From the NCBI RefSeq assembly GCF_900105215.1, contig NZ_FOIP01000001.1:186001-250000 (forward strand): a stretch of 64,000 nt of DNA. The letters are read 5' to 3'. Shown in pieces: positions 15,245-23,980 of this stretch. Made by a program: the position numbers and the translations under genes. The stretch comes from Lacrimispora sphenoides. GTDB lineage: Bacteria; Bacillota; Clostridia; Lachnospirales; Lachnospiraceae. Numbering within the stretch: position 1 is the stretch's first letter; each line of letters starts with the position of its first letter. The notes beneath the pieces are model-generated. The model did not search any database. It saw only the letters and a list, made by a program, of their open reading frames with translations, and was not told the origin of the DNA.

Positions 15245-16918
15245 TTATTTTGTTATTTTAAATGAACTCTTTAATGAAACGATCCGGTTGAATACCAGCT
15301 GTTCCGGTCCGCTGTCCTTGCAGTCAACACAGAAAAATCCGTTTCTAACGAACTGGAAGCTGTCATAAGCTTTTGCACTTAGAAGACCCGGTTCCACAAA
15401 ACAGTTCTTTAAGATGATCAAAGAATTTGGATTTAAGTTTAAGCTGCCGTCTTCGTTAAGCTTTCCTTTTTCTTCGTCCACAATGTTTTCATACAGACGG
15501 CATTCTGCCTGTACTGCGGTGGAGGAAGCTACCCAGTGAATTGTTCCCTTTACTTTTCTGCCTTCAAAGCCTGAGCCGCTCTTTGTCTCCGGGTCGTAGG
15601 TACAGTGAACCACAGTGACATTGCCGTCCTCATCCTTTTCGCAGCCGGTGCAGGTCACAAAATAGGCATTCATAAGGCGGACTTCATTGCCTGGGAAAAG
15701 GCGGAAGTACTTTTTAATGGGTTCTTCCATAAAATCTTCCCGTTCAATGTAAAGCTCTTTCCCAAAGGGAACCTTTCTCTCTCCTAATTCAGGATTTTCC
15801 AGGTTATTTGCAACATCCAGGTACTCTATGGTATCCTCGGGATAGTTATCAATGACCAGCTTAATAGGATCCAGGATCGCCATCATTCTCGGTCTTTTTA
15901 ACTTTAAATCCTCACGGATACAGTATTCAAGCATCGCATAGTCAACAGAGCTGTTAGCCTTGGAGACACCTACCAGATCCACAAACATGCGGAGGGATTC
16001 CGGCGTATAGCCTCTTCTTCTTAAAGCTGCAATGGATACCAGGCGGGGATCATCCCAGCCGTCAACGATACCGTCTTCTACCAGCTTCTTGATATAACGT
16101 TTTCCCGTTACCACGTTGGTAAGATACAGTTTTGCGAATTCAATCTGGCGGGGAGGATGAACGAATTCACACTCCACAACTACCCAGTCGTAAAGCGGTC
16201 TGTGATCCTCAAATTCCAGAGTGCAGATGGAATGGGTGATGTGTTCAATGGCGTCCTCGATTGGGTGGGCAAAATCATACATAGGATAAATGCACCATTC
16301 ATCGCCGGTGTTATGATGCGTCATGCGGGCCACACGGTAAATGACCGGATCACGCATGTTGATGTTGGGAGATGCCATATCGATCTTGGCTCGGAGAACT
16401 CTTTCCCCATCCTGATACTTGCCTTCCTTCATCTCTTCAAAAAGCTTTAAATTCTCTTCTACACTGCGGTTCCGGTAGGGGCTTTCTTTTCCAGGAGTCT
16501 TAAAATCTCCCCGGTATTCCCTGATCTCCTCCGCAGTCAAATCACAGACAAATGCCTTTCCCTTCTTTATTAAAAGGACAGCACAATCATACATCTCCTG
16601 AAAATAATTGGACGCAAAGAAAAGACGGTCCTCGAAATCAGCACCCAGCCACTTCACATCTTCCATGATGGATTCTACAAATTCTGTCTTCTCTTTTGTC
16701 GGATTTGTATCGTCAAAACGGAGGTTGAACTTTCCACCATACTTCTGAGCCAGGCCATAGTTAAGTAAAATCGATTTTGCATGTCCGATATGCAGATAGC
16801 CGTTAGGCTCCGGCGGAAATCTGGTCTGCACATGATCATAAACACCCTCTGCAAGATCCTTATCTATCTCCTGTTCAATAAAGTTTTTAGAAACTACTTC
16901 TTCTTTGTTCTCTTCCAT
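15245..16918 (-). CDS. glnS: Glutaminyl-tRNA synthetase
   Basis: Charges tRNA-Gln directly with glutamine in the cytoplasm. The 557-residue protein has the class I motif HIGHAKS at about residues 43-49 after FPPEPNGYL. The catalytic core continues with [19 protein letters not shown] and CIREDL, and the anticodon-binding beta-barrels fill the C-terminal half ([13 protein letters not shown]). In place of the enterobacterial KMSKS variant VMSKRKL, the corresponding segment reads [10 protein letters not shown]. Many Firmicutes lack GlnRS and use the GatCAB route, but several Clostridia have it. GGAGG lies 7 nt before the ATG. It stands as a single gene. Confidence 0.96.
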   Translation of the reverse strand: MEENKEEVVSKNFIEQEIDKDLAEGVYDHVQTRFPPEPNGYLHIGHAKSILLNYGLAQKYGGKFNLRFDDTNPTKEKTEFVESIMEDVKWLGADFEDRLFFASNYFQEMYDCAVLLIKKGKAFVCDLTAEEIREYRGDFKTPGKESPYRNRSVEENLKLFEEMKEGKYQDGERVLRAKIDMASPNINMRDPVIYRVARMTHHNTGDEWCIYPMYDFAHPIEDAIEHITHSICTLEFEDHRPLYDWVVVECEFVHPPRQIEFAKLYLTNVVTGKRYIKKLVEDGIVDGWDDPRLVSIAALRRRGYTPESLRMFVDLVGVSKANSSVDYAMLEYCIREDLKLKRPRMMAILDPIKLVIDNYPEDTIEYLDVANNLENPELGERKVPFGKELYIEREDFMEEPIKKYFRLFPGNEVRLMNAYFVTCTGCEKDEDGNVTVVHCTYDPETKSGSGFEGRKVKGTIHWVASSTAVQAECRLYENIVDEEKGKLNEDGSLNLNPNSLIILKNCFVEPGLLSAKAYDSFQFVRNGFFCVDCKDSGPEQLVFNRIVSLKSSFKITK

Positions 16919-17029
16919 TTCTCTTCCTCCATGTCAGTAATCCCAATATTACACTATCATACCATACTTCATCCATTTAGGAAAGGGGGAAAATACAGCA
17001 AAGAACCGGGCTTTTGGCGGATCGAACAT

Positions 17030-17305
17030 TCATTTTCTTGCGGCTTTTTCCCAGGCCGGGTGGTTTTTTTCATACTGCTCATTGATCCACTCCACAGCCT
17101 GTCCCCGTCCCTCTTCTGTAAAAGGAAATAAGGCTTTTATTTTCTGCTCCTCAGGAGTCGCTTCATAGCAATAGGGTTCCGGATATACCACGGCTGAAAA
17201 TTCCTCTTCCTCCTTTGCCACCCGGTAACGCATTCCTTTCATGCTTCCGGTGTAAGCCTCTTTTTTAAAAAACTGTATGGGTACGAAGGTATCTTTATTA
17301 AGCAT
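17030..17305 (-). CDS. Conserved small protein of unknown function
   Basis: A 91-residue soluble protein rich in acidic and aromatic residues. It opens with MLNKDTFVPIQFFKKEAYTG and contains KGMRYRVAKEEEE and a proline-rich YPEPYCYEATPEE stretch, ending in a basic helix. There is no membrane segment or signal peptide. I do not recognise a named domain. A clear AAGGAGG ribosome binding site lies 9 nt before the ATG, and codon use matches the neighbours, so it is very probably expressed. It sits alone between glnS and an L,D-transpeptidase. Confidence 0.7.
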   Translation of the reverse strand: MLNKDTFVPIQFFKKEAYTGSMKGMRYRVAKEEEEFSAVVYPEPYCYEATPEEQKIKALFPFTEEGRGQAVEWINEQYEKNHPAWEKAARK

Positions 17306-17402
17306 TTTATATTCCTCCTTACATATGGCTTTATCTATTGAAACCCTATACCAGTATTATGCCCTTGTCAAGAAAATCCTATGTTACCATGTAAAAACAA
17401 AA

Positions 17403-17443
17403 GGCTGCGGCACAGGCTCATGTAAACAGCCGGCACCGCAGCC
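17403..17443 (-). terminator. Terminator of the L,D-transpeptidase gene
   Basis: GGCTGCGG (17403-17410) pairs with CCGCAGCC (17436-17443). On the minus strand the stem is followed by TTTTGTTTTT. It lies just past the stop codon at 17456. Confidence 0.75.
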
Positions 17444-17455
17444 AAAGGGCTTGCA

Positions 17456-19153
17456 TTACTTATGCACGCCAGGCCCTGTTTTCTTCTTTCCTGAGCTATT
17501 TGAAACTCCAGGTCCCACCTCACCGTCTTTTGAAGGAGCGCTTGTTGAAGTCTCTGTCTCCGGTTCCTTGGTCGCAGGAGGAGCCGCAGTCGTTGGCGCT
17601 GCTGTTGCAGGCGGAGCCGTCGTCGGCGCCTCCGTCGGCTTCGCTGCAGTGGTCGGCTCAGTCGCAGGCTTTGTCTCCGCCGGCTTTGACGTTCCGTTAG
17701 AAGCTGTCTGGGATTCCGTTCCAGGCAGATGATAACAAAGAACCGGAACTCCTGCTGCTATATTTTCAAAGATGGTCTTTGCCACAGCCGGGGGCAGATT
17801 GACACAACCGTGGGAACCGCTGGTCTTATAGATGGTTCCGCCGAAGGTACTGCGCCATGTGGCATCATGGAGGCCGATATTTCCGTTAAATGGCATCCAG
17901 TAAGATACGGGAGTCCGGTAAGTTTCTCCCTTTAGTGTCGCATCCCTTTGCTTATAGGTAAGGGGAAATACGCCTGCAGGAGTGGACCAGCCCTTTGACT
18001 CATTGCCTGATACGAAATCTGCTTCTACCAAAAGCTTTCCGTCTTTATAAAAATACAGGTGCTGGGCTGTTAAATTGATTTCCACATACGTGGTACCGTA
18101 ATCGTTGTCTCCATGGCTGGCTGCCTTCTGTTTGTAGACAGGCTCTCTTACCTGGCTTTGCCCGGAACGGATCAGCTCTGCCAGTTCATCCGCTTCCTTG
18201 CTTTGATCGATTTTCCAGCCATAGCTGCCACCCGTGATCCTTACGGTCTGCCCATAGGAGGTCTTTAAGTTTTTGGCCCTGGTGGACGTATCATACTGGG
18301 AAGCCAGCTCTTTCACGTATGCAGAAACAGAGGAGCTGCTTAAATAAACCTTGCCATCCTCTCCGATCCCGATCCACTTGGAAATCGTATCACCGTTTAA
18401 CACCTTTTTTTCATTTCCAAAGCTGTATGTAATCGTGGCATTGGCATATTTGTTCAATGTCTGTACCTGCTCGATCAACTGGGGATCGTCAGCAGGAATC
18501 TGAGGCTTTACATAAGCCCCAAGCTCTTCTAAGGAAATTTCCGGGATTAAGCCCATCACAGCTTCGGAAATTCCTGACTTCACCTTTTCCGGGTCAAGCT
18601 GGTTTCCTTCCTTGGCAGCTATAATGTGGTAGCCCTGTCCTGTTACATAATCGGACACTTGTGCGTTTTCCGGCTTTTCCACAAGTTCATCCTTTAAACA
18701 GTCCAAGCCTGAAACAGCCGTTTCAAATTTGTCCTGGTCATACTGTATCATGGTTCCTATATCAAATTCCTGGGGCGTTTTCGTATGTTTCAGCCATTCA
18801 TAAGTCTTCTGGTCCGCCAACAGCTTTTCAAGGCTTCCGTCAAAAACTGACTCAAGGCCGATATCCCGTCCCTTTATCTCTTGTGTGCTTCCTCCTCTTT
18901 CCCCGATTGACAACACATAGTTCTGTGCGCCGGAAGCAATCGACTTCTTTACTTCTTCAACAGATTTCTTTGATGCATCCATTCCATTGATCGTGGTGTT
19001 GGGGAAAAACACCTTCTCATACTGCTTGCCCGTCTGAAGATAGACAAGAGCAGCAATCAGCGCCGCTGCAGCTACAGTCCCGCTTCCAATTGCTGCCAAG
19101 CCCTTTAATCCAAGTGGCTTTTTCTTTCTGCTGCGCGGTTTTACATTTTCCAT
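17456..19153 (-). CDS. Membrane-anchored L,D-transpeptidase (YkuD) with Thr/Pro/Ala tail
   Basis: Forms 3-3 cross-links, or attaches proteins, in peptidoglycan. The 565 residues comprise a basic start, one membrane helix (about 14-40), two peptidoglycan-binding-type domains (PG_binding_4 pattern, from VFFPNTTINGMDASKKSVEE and again in the middle), and the YkuD catalytic domain with HDATW and the SHGCVNLP motif (Cys450 nucleophile). The last 90 residues are low-complexity Thr/Pro/Ala/Glu, probably a wall-spanning tail. It is a paralogue of the gene at 28980-30389, which lacks the tail. It is monocistronic with its own terminator. Confidence 0.93.
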   Translation of the reverse strand: MENVKPRSRKKKPLGLKGLAAIGSGTVAAAALIAALVYLQTGKQYEKVFFPNTTINGMDASKKSVEEVKKSIASGAQNYVLSIGERGGSTQEIKGRDIGLESVFDGSLEKLLADQKTYEWLKHTKTPQEFDIGTMIQYDQDKFETAVSGLDCLKDELVEKPENAQVSDYVTGQGYHIIAAKEGNQLDPEKVKSGISEAVMGLIPEISLEELGAYVKPQIPADDPQLIEQVQTLNKYANATITYSFGNEKKVLNGDTISKWIGIGEDGKVYLSSSSVSAYVKELASQYDTSTRAKNLKTSYGQTVRITGGSYGWKIDQSKEADELAELIRSGQSQVREPVYKQKAASHGDNDYGTTYVEINLTAQHLYFYKDGKLLVEADFVSGNESKGWSTPAGVFPLTYKQRDATLKGETYRTPVSYWMPFNGNIGLHDATWRSTFGGTIYKTSGSHGCVNLPPAVAKTIFENIAAGVPVLCYHLPGTESQTASNGTSKPAETKPATEPTTAAKPTEAPTTAPPATAAPTTAAPPATKEPETETSTSAPSKDGEVGPGVSNSSGKKKTGPGVHK

Positions 19154-19353
19154 TTACTATCTACCTCTTTACCAGCCTTTTTATTCAGTATTCATTATAC
19201 ATGAAAACCGCGAAATTTGTCTAAATTTTTACGGTATTTTTCTTGACATTTTTATTACGATTTTTCTGGCACTCCTTGGTGACAAAATATTTCATAATCC
19301 CCCCGGCGCCTTCATAAATATAAGATTAAGAATAATGAAAAAGGATTCTTCCA

Positions 19354-19863
19354 ATGGCACGCTATACCCCTGTTTACGGATCAGTAACTTCTGTTAACCC
19401 TCTAAGGACCTCCTCTGACGACAAAAGCTGTTCTATGATCATTTCCATAATGAGCGAGAGCATAGGACAGACCAACTTTATTGTCACTCCACAAACCTAC
19501 GTTTTTAACCAGCACACCTTTAACCCAGGTGATTCCATCGTCGCCTTCTATGATACAAAAGCGCCTGTTCCCCTCATTTATCCGCCTCAATTCACAGCAG
19601 TCGTCCTTGCGGATAACAGTGATGGGTATGAGGCTGTTTTTGATTATTTTGATGACGAATTGTTAAATTCATCACAAACTCTGCAGCTGAGCCTGTCCGA
19701 CCAAAGCGAGACAACGATTCTCCTTTCCAACGGTCAGACCTTCTTTTACCACCCAGGCGGCCATTTTCTTCTTGTCTTTTATGCATTCACCACCCGCAGC
19801 ATTCCGGCAATTACCACTCCCCAGACGATTGTGGTCTTCTGCGCTCCTGAGAAGAAAACTTAA
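19354..19863 (+). CDS. Conserved protein of unknown function
   Basis: A 169-residue beta-rich protein without signal peptide or membrane helix. Notable segments are YGSVTSVNP, GQTNFIVTPQTYVF, FNPGDSIVAFYDTKAPVPLI and YPPQFTAVVL. The pattern suggests a small beta-barrel (OB-like) body. I do not recognise a named family, although the APVPLIYPPQ core looks strongly constrained. AAGGA lies 8 nt before the ATG. It converges with the ECF operon and is separated from it by a bidirectional hairpin. Real gene likely; function unknown. Confidence 0.7.
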   Translation: MARYTPVYGSVTSVNPLRTSSDDKSCSMIISIMSESIGQTNFIVTPQTYVFNQHTFNPGDSIVAFYDTKAPVPLIYPPQFTAVVLADNSDGYEAVFDYFDDELLNSSQTLQLSLSDQSETTILLSNGQTFFYHPGGHFLLVFYAFTTRSIPAITTPQTIVVFCAPEKKT

Positions 19864-19889
19864 GAAAGCCCCTGTTTCCGGCAAAAAAC

Positions 19890-19914
19890 AAAGAGTCTGC
19901 ATCGCAGACTCTTT
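19890..19914. terminator. Bidirectional terminator
   Basis: AAAGAGTCTGC (19890-19900) and GCAGACTCTTT (19904-19914) form an 11-bp perfect stem with a 3-nt loop, extended by GGC/GCC pairs outside. It separates the convergent genes ending at 19863 (plus) and 19949 (minus). A-rich and T-rich flanks let it work on either strand. Confidence 0.75.
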
Positions 19915-19948
19915 GCCGGAGCAAAATTGCTTCAGGAGGCTATCTTCC

Positions 19949-21631
19949 TTAAGCTTTTATATCTTCCGCTGTCATAAAAGCACCCTCATACCCCAGGAGT
20001 TCACACAACCGGGCAGTATGGGGCTGTTCCAGCCGGGCCTTTAACAGACTTTCTTTCTCATAAAAGACCGTCTCCCCCGGCCCGTCTTTAAGCACTTTCC
20101 CGTGAGCCATAATAATAACACGTTCAAAGTATTCCGCCACAAAGTCCATATCATGAAGAATCGCCAGCACAAATTTTCCTTTTTCACTTAAGGTTTGGAC
20201 AATCCTACCCAGCACCGCCCGGCCTTTTGCATCCTGGGCAATGGTCGGTTCATCCAAGATAAGCACCTTAGGATCCATCGCCACCACCGAAGCAATGGCT
20301 ACCATTTTCCGTTCCGATAAATCCAGGTCATAGGGATTTTCTTCCGCCGCATCCATAAGCCCTACCATCTCAAGAGCCTCAGCAGCCAGCTTTTGCGCCT
20401 CTTCCCGGCTCTTTCCTAAATTTAATGGTCCTACCATGACCTCTTCCATCACCCGGTTTTTGAATATCTGGTCATCCGGATTCTGGAACACATATCCCAC
20501 CTTTCCGGCAAGCTGTGCTACGGTTCTTCTGGATATATCCTCGCCTTCAAAGGAAATACTCCCTGCATTTGGCTTTAAAAGTCCCTTTAACAGCTTGACC
20601 AGAGTGGTTTTTCCCGCGCCGTTCTGGCCGATGATTGCGGTAGGCCTTGCATCAAGGCAAAGATCCAGGTGTTCAATCACTGGAATATCAGGATTGTAAT
20701 GAAACTTTAAATCCTGGATCTTAAATACTGTCTGATCATTTATCTCCTCCCGGTCTTTTATAGAAGCCCTGCCGGAAAGCTTTGAAGGAAACTGGTCCCT
20801 TAAACGCTCCAACTGCGCTAACGTGACCGGATAAAGCCTGTCCTCTCCCTCTTTCCTGCTCACTCCCAGCGCTCTGCAAACCTGGGTATAGACCGGCGGT
20901 TTAACGCCCAGTTCCTCTAAATCATCCCTGGAAAAAATCCGTTCCGGAGTATCATAAGCGATCTGCTTTCCTTTATGAAGAAGGAGGATCTTATCACAGT
21001 AAGAAGCCAATTTCTCCATCTTCTGTTCCACCATGATAATGGTTATACCTGTTTTTGCCAGCTTATCAACCACCCGGAATACCTCTTCACTTCCCTGAGG
21101 GTCCAGCTGGGAGGTTGGCTCGTCAAGCACAATGACTTTAGGCTCCATGGCAAGGATGCTGGCAATGGCCACCCGCTGCGTCTGCCCGCCTGATAAATCA
21201 AAGGGATTTCTGTCCCTGTATTCTTCAATATCCAGAAGCTTTAAATTTTCTTCCACTCTCTTAAAAATTTCATCCCTGGGAATTCCCAGATTCTGAAGTC
21301 CAAAAGCGATTTCCTCAAAGACTGTATCCTTTGCTCCGGAAAGCTGGTTAAAAGGATTCTGGAACACAAGGCCAACCTTCTGGCACAACTCGGCTATGGG
21401 AGTTTTCGCCGCTTCTACTCCGTCTATGAGGAGCTTCCCGCCGTATGCTCCGCGAAACATGGTAGGAACCAGACCGGCAAAGGCCTGGCACAACGTGCTT
21501 TTTCCAGACTTATTTTCACCGGCGATCCCGATAAACTGCCCCTTTTCCACCTGAAAATCAATTCCGTCAAGAGCCAGACTTTCCGTATGGGGATACCGGT
21601 ATTTTAAGTTTGTCACTTCGATCAAAGCCAT
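19949..21631 (-). CDS. ECF transporter ATPase, two fused ATP-binding domains (EcfA-EcfA')
   Basis: Powers a group of energy-coupling-factor vitamin or nucleobase importers at the membrane. The 560 residues contain two ABC domains in tandem. The first has Walker A GENKSGKSTL, signature LSGGQTQRVAIAS and Walker B VIVLDEPTSQLD. The second has Walker A GQNGAGKTTL, a diverged signature LDLSERKMVAIAS and Walker B VLILDEPTIAQD. Most organisms encode the two as separate EcfA and EcfA' proteins. The start at 21631 has GGAGG 8 nt upstream and overlaps the EcfT gene by 10 nt. It is the last gene of the phosphorylase-S-T-A operon. Confidence 0.93.
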   Translation of the reverse strand: MALIEVTNLKYRYPHTESLALDGIDFQVEKGQFIGIAGENKSGKSTLCQAFAGLVPTMFRGAYGGKLLIDGVEAAKTPIAELCQKVGLVFQNPFNQLSGAKDTVFEEIAFGLQNLGIPRDEIFKRVEENLKLLDIEEYRDRNPFDLSGGQTQRVAIASILAMEPKVIVLDEPTSQLDPQGSEEVFRVVDKLAKTGITIIMVEQKMEKLASYCDKILLLHKGKQIAYDTPERIFSRDDLEELGVKPPVYTQVCRALGVSRKEGEDRLYPVTLAQLERLRDQFPSKLSGRASIKDREEINDQTVFKIQDLKFHYNPDIPVIEHLDLCLDARPTAIIGQNGAGKTTLVKLLKGLLKPNAGSISFEGEDISRRTVAQLAGKVGYVFQNPDDQIFKNRVMEEVMVGPLNLGKSREEAQKLAAEALEMVGLMDAAEENPYDLDLSERKMVAIASVVAMDPKVLILDEPTIAQDAKGRAVLGRIVQTLSEKGKFVLAILHDMDFVAEYFERVIIMAHGKVLKDGPGETVFYEKESLLKARLEQPHTARLCELLGYEGAFMTAEDIKA

Positions 21632-22395
21632 GTAAGCACCCTCCATACAATAGAACCCGCAATGAGCAGAGCCATCAACGACATGAATGCCTTGTCTCCT
21701 CCTGCCAGCCTGTATTCCCTTAAAAATGTCTTTTTATTTTTTGAATCAAATCCCCGCACTTCCAGGGCAATGGCCCTTTCTCTGGTGTTGATCAGGGAGC
21801 TGCTGACTACAGGCGAAATTAACGGAATAAATGCCCTGGCTCTTACAAGCAGGCTGCCTTCTGTTTCCATTCCCCGGCTTCTCTGGGCATCCATGATGGT
21901 GTTCATAGTCCCCATCATCTGGGGAATAATCTGAAAAACAGAACTGATCATGTATCCGAACCTGGGTGAAAAGCCCGCCTGCTCCATGGTCTCCACCAGG
22001 CCCGCAGGCTTGGTAGTCAATACAAACGTAGCAAAGGCCAAAAGCATGTTTAAGATATTAAGCCCGATCCTGGTAGCATAAAGAAGCCCTTCCTGATAAA
22101 AGGCAAGAGGCCCTATATGGAAGAGAACCTTCTGGTTTTCCTGATTAAAAAGGCCATGGATCAAAAAAATGGTGATTATGATGGTAAAAGAAAAGGCAAT
22201 CAGAGGGAAAACCTTTCTGATGATCTTACCGCTGATCAAAAGCCCTAGGCTGATGGCCAGAAAAAGGCCGTATATCCACAGCGCACCCCCAATAAGGGGT
22301 GCGCTGACAGCTGCCAGAATATAAAACATCTTGGCAAATGGATGCAGCCTGGTTAAGTAGGTATCTTTATCCACGTAAAGACTGATACTTTTCAT
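21622..22395 (-). CDS. ECF transporter transmembrane component EcfT
   Basis: Membrane scaffold that couples the ATPases to the substrate-binding S subunit. The 257 residues have several hydrophobic spans, including LAAVSAPLIGGALWIYGLFL and FSFTIIITIFLIHGLF. The two short Ala-Arg-Gly type coupling helices are visible as AQRSRGMETEG and ALEVRGFDSKNKK, which are diagnostic. It is flanked by the S component (20-nt gap) and the fused ATPase (10-nt overlap), so it belongs to a dedicated group I ECF system. Confidence 0.92.
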   Translation of the reverse strand: MKSISLYVDKDTYLTRLHPFAKMFYILAAVSAPLIGGALWIYGLFLAISLGLLISGKIIRKVFPLIAFSFTIIITIFLIHGLFNQENQKVLFHIGPLAFYQEGLLYATRIGLNILNMLLAFATFVLTTKPAGLVETMEQAGFSPRFGYMISSVFQIIPQMMGTMNTIMDAQRSRGMETEGSLLVRARAFIPLISPVVSSSLINTRERAIALEVRGFDSKNKKTFLREYRLAGGDKAFMSLMALLIAGSIVWRVLTWL

Positions 22396-22415
22396 ATAAT
22401 TCTGCCTTTCCTGCT

Positions 22416-23018
22416 TTAATCCAGACTTGCCACTTCATCATCCAGTTCGTAAAGGGAAGTCAGTTTCTTTGGAAGACCTTTGATGATGGCGTACACGATC
22501 AAAAGGGTGATTAATTTATCCGGCACATCCACGAGGACCTCATCAAGGAAGGAGCCAAAAGCAACGGGAAGCCCTGAAGCCTGTGACCAGGCAAAGACAG
22601 CGTCTCCCCAGATATTGCCTGTTGTTCCGCCCCAGAAAATGATATTTAAAGGAGTGGAGATTACAACAGCCGTAAGGCCTGCCACACATGCGGTAAGAAT
22701 GGCTCCTGAGAGCTTTTCCATACGGCCAAGCCTTGCCATGATTCCTACAGCGACACCGATTCCTAAGCTGGTTAAGGCATATACCAGAGTGATCGAATCA
22801 CCGGTGGTAAAGCCGTAAATTAAGTTGTTAGCCGCACCGCAGATTCCCCCGATCACGGGTCCCCCAAGAATACCGCCGATGCAGGTACCGATAGAATCCA
22901 GCCAAAGCGGAAGCTTTAAAACAGACGCAAAAAGCTTTCCTAAATAATTAATTCCAATACAAGCCGGAATCAATACAAAACAGGCTGCATTCAATTTGGT
23001 TTTAAATAAATTTTTCAT
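22416..23018 (-). CDS. ECF transporter S component, probably for a nucleoside or nucleobase
   Basis: Substrate-binding membrane subunit of 200 residues with about six hydrophobic segments. GTCIGGILGGPVIGGICGAA and NNLIYGFTTGD are typical of S components. The encoded order is phosphorylase, S, T, ATPase with short gaps, which makes nucleosides the most economical cargo. I cannot identify the ligand from sequence alone. The start is placed at 23018 (MKNLFK) because GGAGG lies 8 nt upstream; an in-frame ATG at 23033 would overlap that site. Confidence 0.85.
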   Translation of the reverse strand: MKNLFKTKLNAACFVLIPACIGINYLGKLFASVLKLPLWLDSIGTCIGGILGGPVIGGICGAANNLIYGFTTGDSITLVYALTSLGIGVAVGIMARLGRMEKLSGAILTACVAGLTAVVISTPLNIIFWGGTTGNIWGDAVFAWSQASGLPVAFGSFLDEVLVDVPDKLITLLIVYAIIKGLPKKLTSLYELDDEVASLD

Positions 23019-23045
23019 CTCAATTTCCTCCATTTTTTTTTTCTT

Positions 23046-23786
23046 TCAACCTTTATCCATACGGACAAAGGCCTCCAATGCCGTAAGGATCTCCAAATGC
23101 TCTCCCCTCATCATGGCGGACTCTCCGCCCGTATAGCTGTTGATGTTTTCCTCTATGGACTCCTCAGACTCCACCACCACGTTTAATATGGAGGCGGTTT
23201 TTACTCCCCGCAGTCCGCCTACCACAAATAATGCGGCAGTTTCCATATCAGAACCCATGACACCTTTACCTGCCCAGTAAGCGCAGACCTCCTTTTCCTC
23301 ATCAATGTAAAAGCTGTCATGGCTTCTGGCTATTCCCACATGAGATCTCGCTCCCAATTCCCCTGCACTTTCCATGCAGGCCAGCAAAAGCTTTGTATCC
23401 GGTATCGCCGGATAGATGGAATCTGCATAGGAGGACGAGGCTCCATCATCCCGGACAGCTCCATTCACCAGAATTAAATCGCCAAGGCGGATCCCCTTTT
23501 GAAGCGCTCCGCAGCTTCCGATTCGGATCATGGCCTTAACCCCGATTCTTGCCAGTTCCTCCACTGCGATTGCCGCAGACGCACCTCCAATCCCTGTAGA
23601 TACCGCCATAACAGGTACTCCTCTGTATTTTCCCTTAATACTTCGGAATTCCCTGTTAAACGCCAGTTCCTCCGTATCCGTCAGACAGGCTGCAATCCGG
23701 TCCAGACGTTTTGGGTCACCCGGCAGCAGCGCATAGGGAACGGCATGTTCTTTTGACAGCTTGATATGAGGCATGATCTCAGCCAC
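23046..23786 (-). CDS. Nucleoside phosphorylase (uridine/purine type, PNP-UDP family 1)
   Basis: Cleaves a nucleoside with phosphate to free base and ribose-1-phosphate in the cytoplasm. The 246-residue protein has LLPGDPKRLDRI (phosphate site), STGIGGASAAIAVEEL, IRIGSCGALQ and the ribose-binding GSDMETAALFVV motif. Uridine phosphorylases share these motifs, so purine versus pyrimidine preference is open. The start is probably a GTG at 23786, as AAGGAG is 9 nt ahead; the ATG three codons upstream touches that site. It is the first gene of the ECF operon, with a near-consensus promoter 58 nt upstream. The context links it to processing of imported nucleosides. Confidence 0.9.
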   Translation of the reverse strand: MAEIMPHIKLSKEHAVPYALLPGDPKRLDRIAACLTDTEELAFNREFRSIKGKYRGVPVMAVSTGIGGASAAIAVEELARIGVKAMIRIGSCGALQKGIRLGDLILVNGAVRDDGASSSYADSIYPAIPDTKLLLACMESAGELGARSHVGIARSHDSFYIDEEKEVCAYWAGKGVMGSDMETAALFVVGGLRGVKTASILNVVVESEESIEENINSYTGGESAMMRGEHLEILTALEAFVRMDKG

Positions 23787-23820
23787 AGGTATCATCTCCT
23801 TTCACCTTTTTTATGTCCTG

Positions 23821-23849
23821 AATGTAGCACAAAGAGGGCATCCTGTCAA
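23821..23849 (-). promoter_or_regulatory. Promoter of the phosphorylase-ECF operon
   Basis: On the minus strand a perfect TTGACA (23844-23849) is followed by 17 nt and TACATT (23821-23826). It lies about 35-60 nt before the GTG start and drives four genes. Confidence 0.7.
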
Positions 23850-23923
23850 TCTGTTGGCACAAACTATAACCTGATAATAATACCTTTTTCACGAAACAGT
23901 CCGTCTATTTCCACCCGGCTGCA

Positions 23924-23951
23924 TTGACTTATCATGTATTCGTGTTAAAAT
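23924..23951 (+). promoter_or_regulatory. Promoter of the tandem RpiR genes
   Basis: TTGACT (23924-23929), a 16-nt spacer and TAAAAT (23946-23951) precede the first RpiR start at 23981 by about 30 nt. It is divergent from the ECF operon promoter about 75 nt away. Confidence 0.55.
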
Positions 23952-23980
23952 GGACTGAGAGATTTACGAGGAGGTTTTCA

